A stretch of 64,000 nucleotides of DNA, taken from Streptomyces sp. NRRL F-525. Lineage in GTDB: Bacteria; Actinomycetota; Actinomycetes; Streptomycetales; Streptomycetaceae. A program made the position numbers and the translations under genes. The notes beneath the pieces were generated by a model that was not told where the DNA came from, searched no databases, and saw only the letters and a program-made list of their open reading frames with translations. This document shows, one piece after another, positions 61,200 to 64,000 of the stretch (positions are counted from its first letter, which is position 1; each line of letters starts with the position of its first letter). The stretch covers positions 378,187 to 442,186 of the forward strand of contig NZ_JNXE01000003.1 of assembly GCF_000716605.1 (NCBI RefSeq), given 5' to 3'.

Positions 61200-62938
61200 G
61201 GCCTCGGCACGTTGCGGATGTTGGACCGGGCCATCTGCAGCATCCGCCCGACTCCCCCGTCCAGCACGATCTTTGAGGCCGACAGCGCGAACCCGGTGAC
61301 CATCTCGGCGCTGATCTTCGGCGGGATGGACAGGGCGTTGGGATCGGTGACGACGTCGACGAGGGCCGGGCCGTTGTGCTTGAAGGCCGCCTTCAGGGCG
61401 CCTTCGAGATCCTTGGGCTTCTCGACCCGCACACCGTAGGCACCGCACGCGCGGGCCACGGCGGCGAAGTCGGGGTTCTTGTTGGTGGTGCCGTACGACG
61501 GGAGTCCGGCGACCAGCATCTCCAACTCGACCATGCCCAGGGAGGAGTTGTTGAAGAGGACGACCTTCACCGGCAGGTCGTACTGGACGAGGGTGAGGAA
61601 GTCGCCCATCAGCATGGAGAATCCGCCGTCGCCGGACATCGACACGACCTGCCGCTCGGTGTCGGTGAACTGGGCGCCGATCGCCATCGGCAGCGCGTTC
61701 GCCATCGAGCCGTGCGAGAACGAACCGATGATGCGGCGGCGCCCGTTGGGCGTGATGTAACGCGCGGCCCACACATTGCACATGCCCGTGTCGACGGTGA
61801 ACACGGCGTCCTCGTCGGCGAGTTCGTCCACCAGGGACGCGACGTATTCGGGATGGATCGGGACGTGCTTCTCGACCTTCCGCGTGTACGCCTTGACGAC
61901 ACCTTCCAGCGCGTCGGCGTGCTTCTTCAGCATCCGGTCGAGGAACTTCCGGTCCCCCTTCGGCTTCACCCGCGGGGTGAGACAGCGCAGCGTCTCCTTC
62001 GCGTCGCCCCACACCGCGAGGTCCAACTTCGAGCGCCGGCCGAGGTGTTCGGGCCGTACGTCGATCTGGGCGATCTTCACGTCGTCGGGCAGGAACGCGT
62101 TGTACGGGAAGTCGGTGCCGATGAGGATCAGCAGGTCGCACTCGTGGGTGGCCTCGTAGGCGGCGCCGTAGCCGAGCAGTCCGCTCATCCCCACGTCGTA
62201 CGGGTTGTCGTACTGGATCCACTCCTTGCCCCGCAGGGCGTGTCCGATCGGGGACTTGATCTTCCCGGCGAACTCCATGACCTCGGCGTGCGCGCCGGCG
62301 ATGCCGCTGCCGCAGAACAGGGTGACCTTCTCCGCCGCGTCGATCATCTCGACGAGCTTCTCGATCTCGGCGTCGCCGGGCCGGACGGAGGGCCGGGAGG
62401 TGACGAGGGCGGTCTCGGCGGCCTTGTCCGGGGCGGGCTCGGAGGCGATGTCGCCGGGGAGCGAGACGACGCTCACGCCACTCTGTCCGACCGCGTGCTG
62501 GATGGCGGTCTGCAGGAGCCGGGGCATCTGCTTCGGGTTGGAGATGAGTTCGCTGTAGTGACTGCACTCCTGGAAGAGCCGGTCGGGGTGGGTCTCCTGG
62601 AAGTACCCGAGGCCGATCTCGCTGGACGGGATCTGCGAGGCGAGGGCGAGGACCGGGGCCATGGAGCGGTGGGCGTCGTAGAGGCCGTTGATGAGGTGCA
62701 GGTTGCCGGGGCCGCAGGAGCCGGCGCAGGCCGCGAGCTTCCCGGTTATCTGGGCTTCGGCGCCGGCGGCGAAGGCGGCGGTCTCCTCGTGCCGTACGTG
62801 GATCCAGTCGATGGCGGAGTTGCGGCGGATGGCGTCGACGACCGGGTTGAGGCTGTCGCCGACGACGCCGTAGAGGCGCTTGACGCCGGCGCGGACGAGG
62901 ATGTCGACGAACTGTTCGGCAACGTTCTGCTTGGCCAT
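61196..62938 (-). CDS. thiamine-diphosphate-dependent pyruvate oxidase/dehydrogenase (PoxB-like)
   Basis: This 580-residue enzyme converts pyruvate to acetate and CO2, feeding electrons to quinones via FAD. The N-terminal domain has VGDSLNPVVDAIRR and the ThDP glutamate in HEETAAFAAGAEA. The middle FAD-type domain has LFCGSGIAGAHAEVM, and the C-terminal domain has GDGGFSMLMGD with NNSSLG, the ThDP/Mg motif. Length and motifs fit the cytosolic PoxB group. ATG 62938 is used. It is expected to act in stationary phase or under microaerobic conditions. Confidence 0.9.
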   Translation of the reverse strand: MAKQNVAEQFVDILVRAGVKRLYGVVGDSLNPVVDAIRRNSAIDWIHVRHEETAAFAAGAEAQITGKLAACAGSCGPGNLHLINGLYDAHRSMAPVLALASQIPSSEIGLGYFQETHPDRLFQECSHYSELISNPKQMPRLLQTAIQHAVGQSGVSVVSLPGDIASEPAPDKAAETALVTSRPSVRPGDAEIEKLVEMIDAAEKVTLFCGSGIAGAHAEVMEFAGKIKSPIGHALRGKEWIQYDNPYDVGMSGLLGYGAAYEATHECDLLILIGTDFPYNAFLPDDVKIAQIDVRPEHLGRRSKLDLAVWGDAKETLRCLTPRVKPKGDRKFLDRMLKKHADALEGVVKAYTRKVEKHVPIHPEYVASLVDELADEDAVFTVDTGMCNVWAARYITPNGRRRIIGSFSHGSMANALPMAIGAQFTDTERQVVSMSGDGGFSMLMGDFLTLVQYDLPVKVVLFNNSSLGMVELEMLVAGLPSYGTTNKNPDFAAVARACGAYGVRVEKPKDLEGALKAAFKHNGPALVDVVTDPNALSIPPKISAEMVTGFALSASKIVLDGGVGRMLQMARSNIRNVPRP

Positions 62939-63011
62939 GGTTCTCGCGTGCCCTTCGGTTTCCTGTGTCCTACGGATCCCTCTGGGTTCCATGAATTCAC
63001 AGCCCGGGCGC

Positions 63012-64000
63012 TCACGCCTCCCAAACAGCGGCGGCCGTGCGGTCGTCGGCATAACCCTTGACCCGCACTTGGGTGTCGGCGAGGAAGGCGGCGAGACCGG
63101 GCGGGGTGGTGCCTGACCACCGGCCCGCCAGATGCGCGGACAGCTCGGGCTCACCGCGCAGGGGTTCGGCCAGCCCGCCGGTGCACATCAGCAGCGTGTC
63201 GCCGGGGCGGGCGACGGAAGCACGGAAGCGGAAGGGTTCGCGGGGCGGCTCGGGGGCGGGTTCGTAAGGGCTCGGGGGCGTCGGAATCCCCAGATCCATG
63301 GTGAGCCGGTCCCCCTCGGGCGTCTCGGCGGGCTGCGACCCGAACCCGACGACGGCCTCGCCGGTCAGGTCCCCGACGGTGGGCTCGATGTCCTGCCACT
63401 CCCCGTCCCGCAGCCGGAACAGCCCGCCGGCCCCGACCCCGAAGAACACGCGCGTACGGCACTCCGGGTGGGCGGGGAGGAGAAGACACCGCAGGCCGGC
63501 CGAGTACTCCTCGGGGTCGATGCCCTGCTCGGCGGCGCTGGCGCGGAGCTTGCCGAGGCTGCGGTCGGTGAGCCGGTGCAACCCGGACTTCAGATCCCCG
63601 CGCCGCGCGGCCCTTATGTCCTCGGAGAGCCGCGCGTGACTCCGCCCCACGGCCCGCGCGATCCAGTCGCAGGCCTCGGCGGCGGCCCGATGCGCCCCCG
63701 GCGTGGCCCGCGCCCCGGTGGCCATCGCCACCAGCACCAACGCCTGCTCCCCCACCCCGAACCGCGCCGTCAGCAACGAATCCCGCCGCGGCTCCCCCCG
63801 GAACCGCGCGGAGTCCCCCCGCACAGAAGCAGCCCTGATCGTGCTCGCCCCGTACCGCGCCCCGTCCAACACGGTGTCCGCGACCAGATCGTCGAGCTCG
63901 TCCGGGTCGGCGAGGGGGAGGGCGGTGGGCTCGGGGTCGTAGGTGGGGGGTCCGGAGCCTACGTAGTCGGGGGTGAGAGGGGCGGAGGAGGGAGGGGGCG
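63012..64000 (-). CDS. PP2C-like protein phosphatase domain protein, 5' end cut off
   Basis: At least 329 residues, the frame continuing through the right edge of the window. The N-terminal part visible here is Pro-rich (GSGPPTYDPEP). A PP2C-like domain follows, recognisable from GARYGASTIRAASVRGDSAR, LVLVAMATGARATPGAHRAA, SRLED-like loops and GDTLLMCTGGLAEPLRG. The metal-binding Asp pair of active phosphatases is not clear (ASVRGDSARF in place of VRxxNED), so activity is doubtful. The true start lies outside the window. It is upstream of the poxB-like gene on the same strand. Confidence 0.75.
   Translation of the reverse strand, partial: PPPSSAPLTPDYVGSGPPTYDPEPTALPLADPDELDDLVADTVLDGARYGASTIRAASVRGDSARFRGEPRRDSLLTARFGVGEQALVLVAMATGARATPGAHRAAAEACDWIARAVGRSHARLSEDIRAARRGDLKSGLHRLTDRSLGKLRASAAEQGIDPEEYSAGLRCLLLPAHPECRTRVFFGVGAGGLFRLRDGEWQDIEPTVGDLTGEAVVGFGSQPAETPEGDRLTMDLGIPTPPSPYEPAPEPPREPFRFRASVARPGDTLLMCTGGLAEPLRGEPELSAHLAGRWSGTTPPGLAAFLADTQVRVKGYADDRTAAAVWEA

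Overview
The window comes from a high-GC actinomycete chromosome, almost certainly a Streptomyces. The signs are pervasive G/C in third codon positions, GTG and TTG starts, leaderless-looking promoters, a TTA codon confined to an accessory gene, SAV_915/DUF2637/PucR/XdhC-type neighbours, and a copy of the short GGGGCGCGGGGAACTGCGCG hairpin repeat common in that genus. No tRNA, rRNA or CRISPR array was found.

Left part, about 1-16.9 kb, is a patchwork with accessory character. After a partial winged-helix gene and a CorA-type transporter comes a small integrated element (about 1757-4657). It is bounded by a 15-bp direct repeat and holds a tyrosine integrase, an excisionase, a decayed NUDIX gene and a small conserved unknown. 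Next are an XRE-HTH/repeat protein (4837-6459), a tiny secreted protein, a PycTM-like membrane protein resembling a Pycsar effector but without a visible cyclase, and an IS5-type transposase stump. Regulator/enzyme pairs follow: HxlR with quinone oxidoreductase, TetR with SDR (plus a truncated epoxide hydrolase that keeps a copy of the same operator), MerR with SDR inside a 32-bp inverted repeat, and MarR with a flavin monooxygenase. Each pair has a visible palindrome.

Middle part, about 16.9-43 kb, is core or semi-core. It holds a GT2-GtrA/PIG-V glycosyltransferase pair, an ECF sigma factor with a TM partner, and a Yx(FWY)xxD lipoprotein. A symporter plus class II aldolase pair lies next to a PucR regulator. 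Then come a Tat-exported phosphoesterase, a universal stress protein, and a SAV_915-like gene beside a lysA-type decarboxylase. The methylmalonyl-CoA mutase operon mutA-mutB-meaB precedes a cobalamin riboswitch controlling B12-independent metE, so B12-using and B12-sparing functions sit side by side. A phosphatase-fold protein without its catalytic histidine motif, a lipoprotein deacetylase with an AT-rich palindromic promoter, a P450, DUF2278, SRPBCC and LysE genes follow.

Right part, about 43-64 kb, starts with a Ser/Thr kinase fused to a PQQ-like beta-propeller. A purine-oxidation cluster follows: XdhC, an AzgA-type permease, and the FAD, FeS and Mo subunits of a xanthine dehydrogenase, divergent from a PucR regulator. 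Then come a helical-repeat protein, a small membrane protein, a GntR regulator, an FhuF-like iron-sulfur protein behind a DtxR-type iron box, a DUF2637 protein, an anti-sigma-type ATPase, a small secreted protein, a membrane-anchored HTH protein, a PoxB-like pyruvate oxidase and a PP2C-like protein that runs off the right edge.
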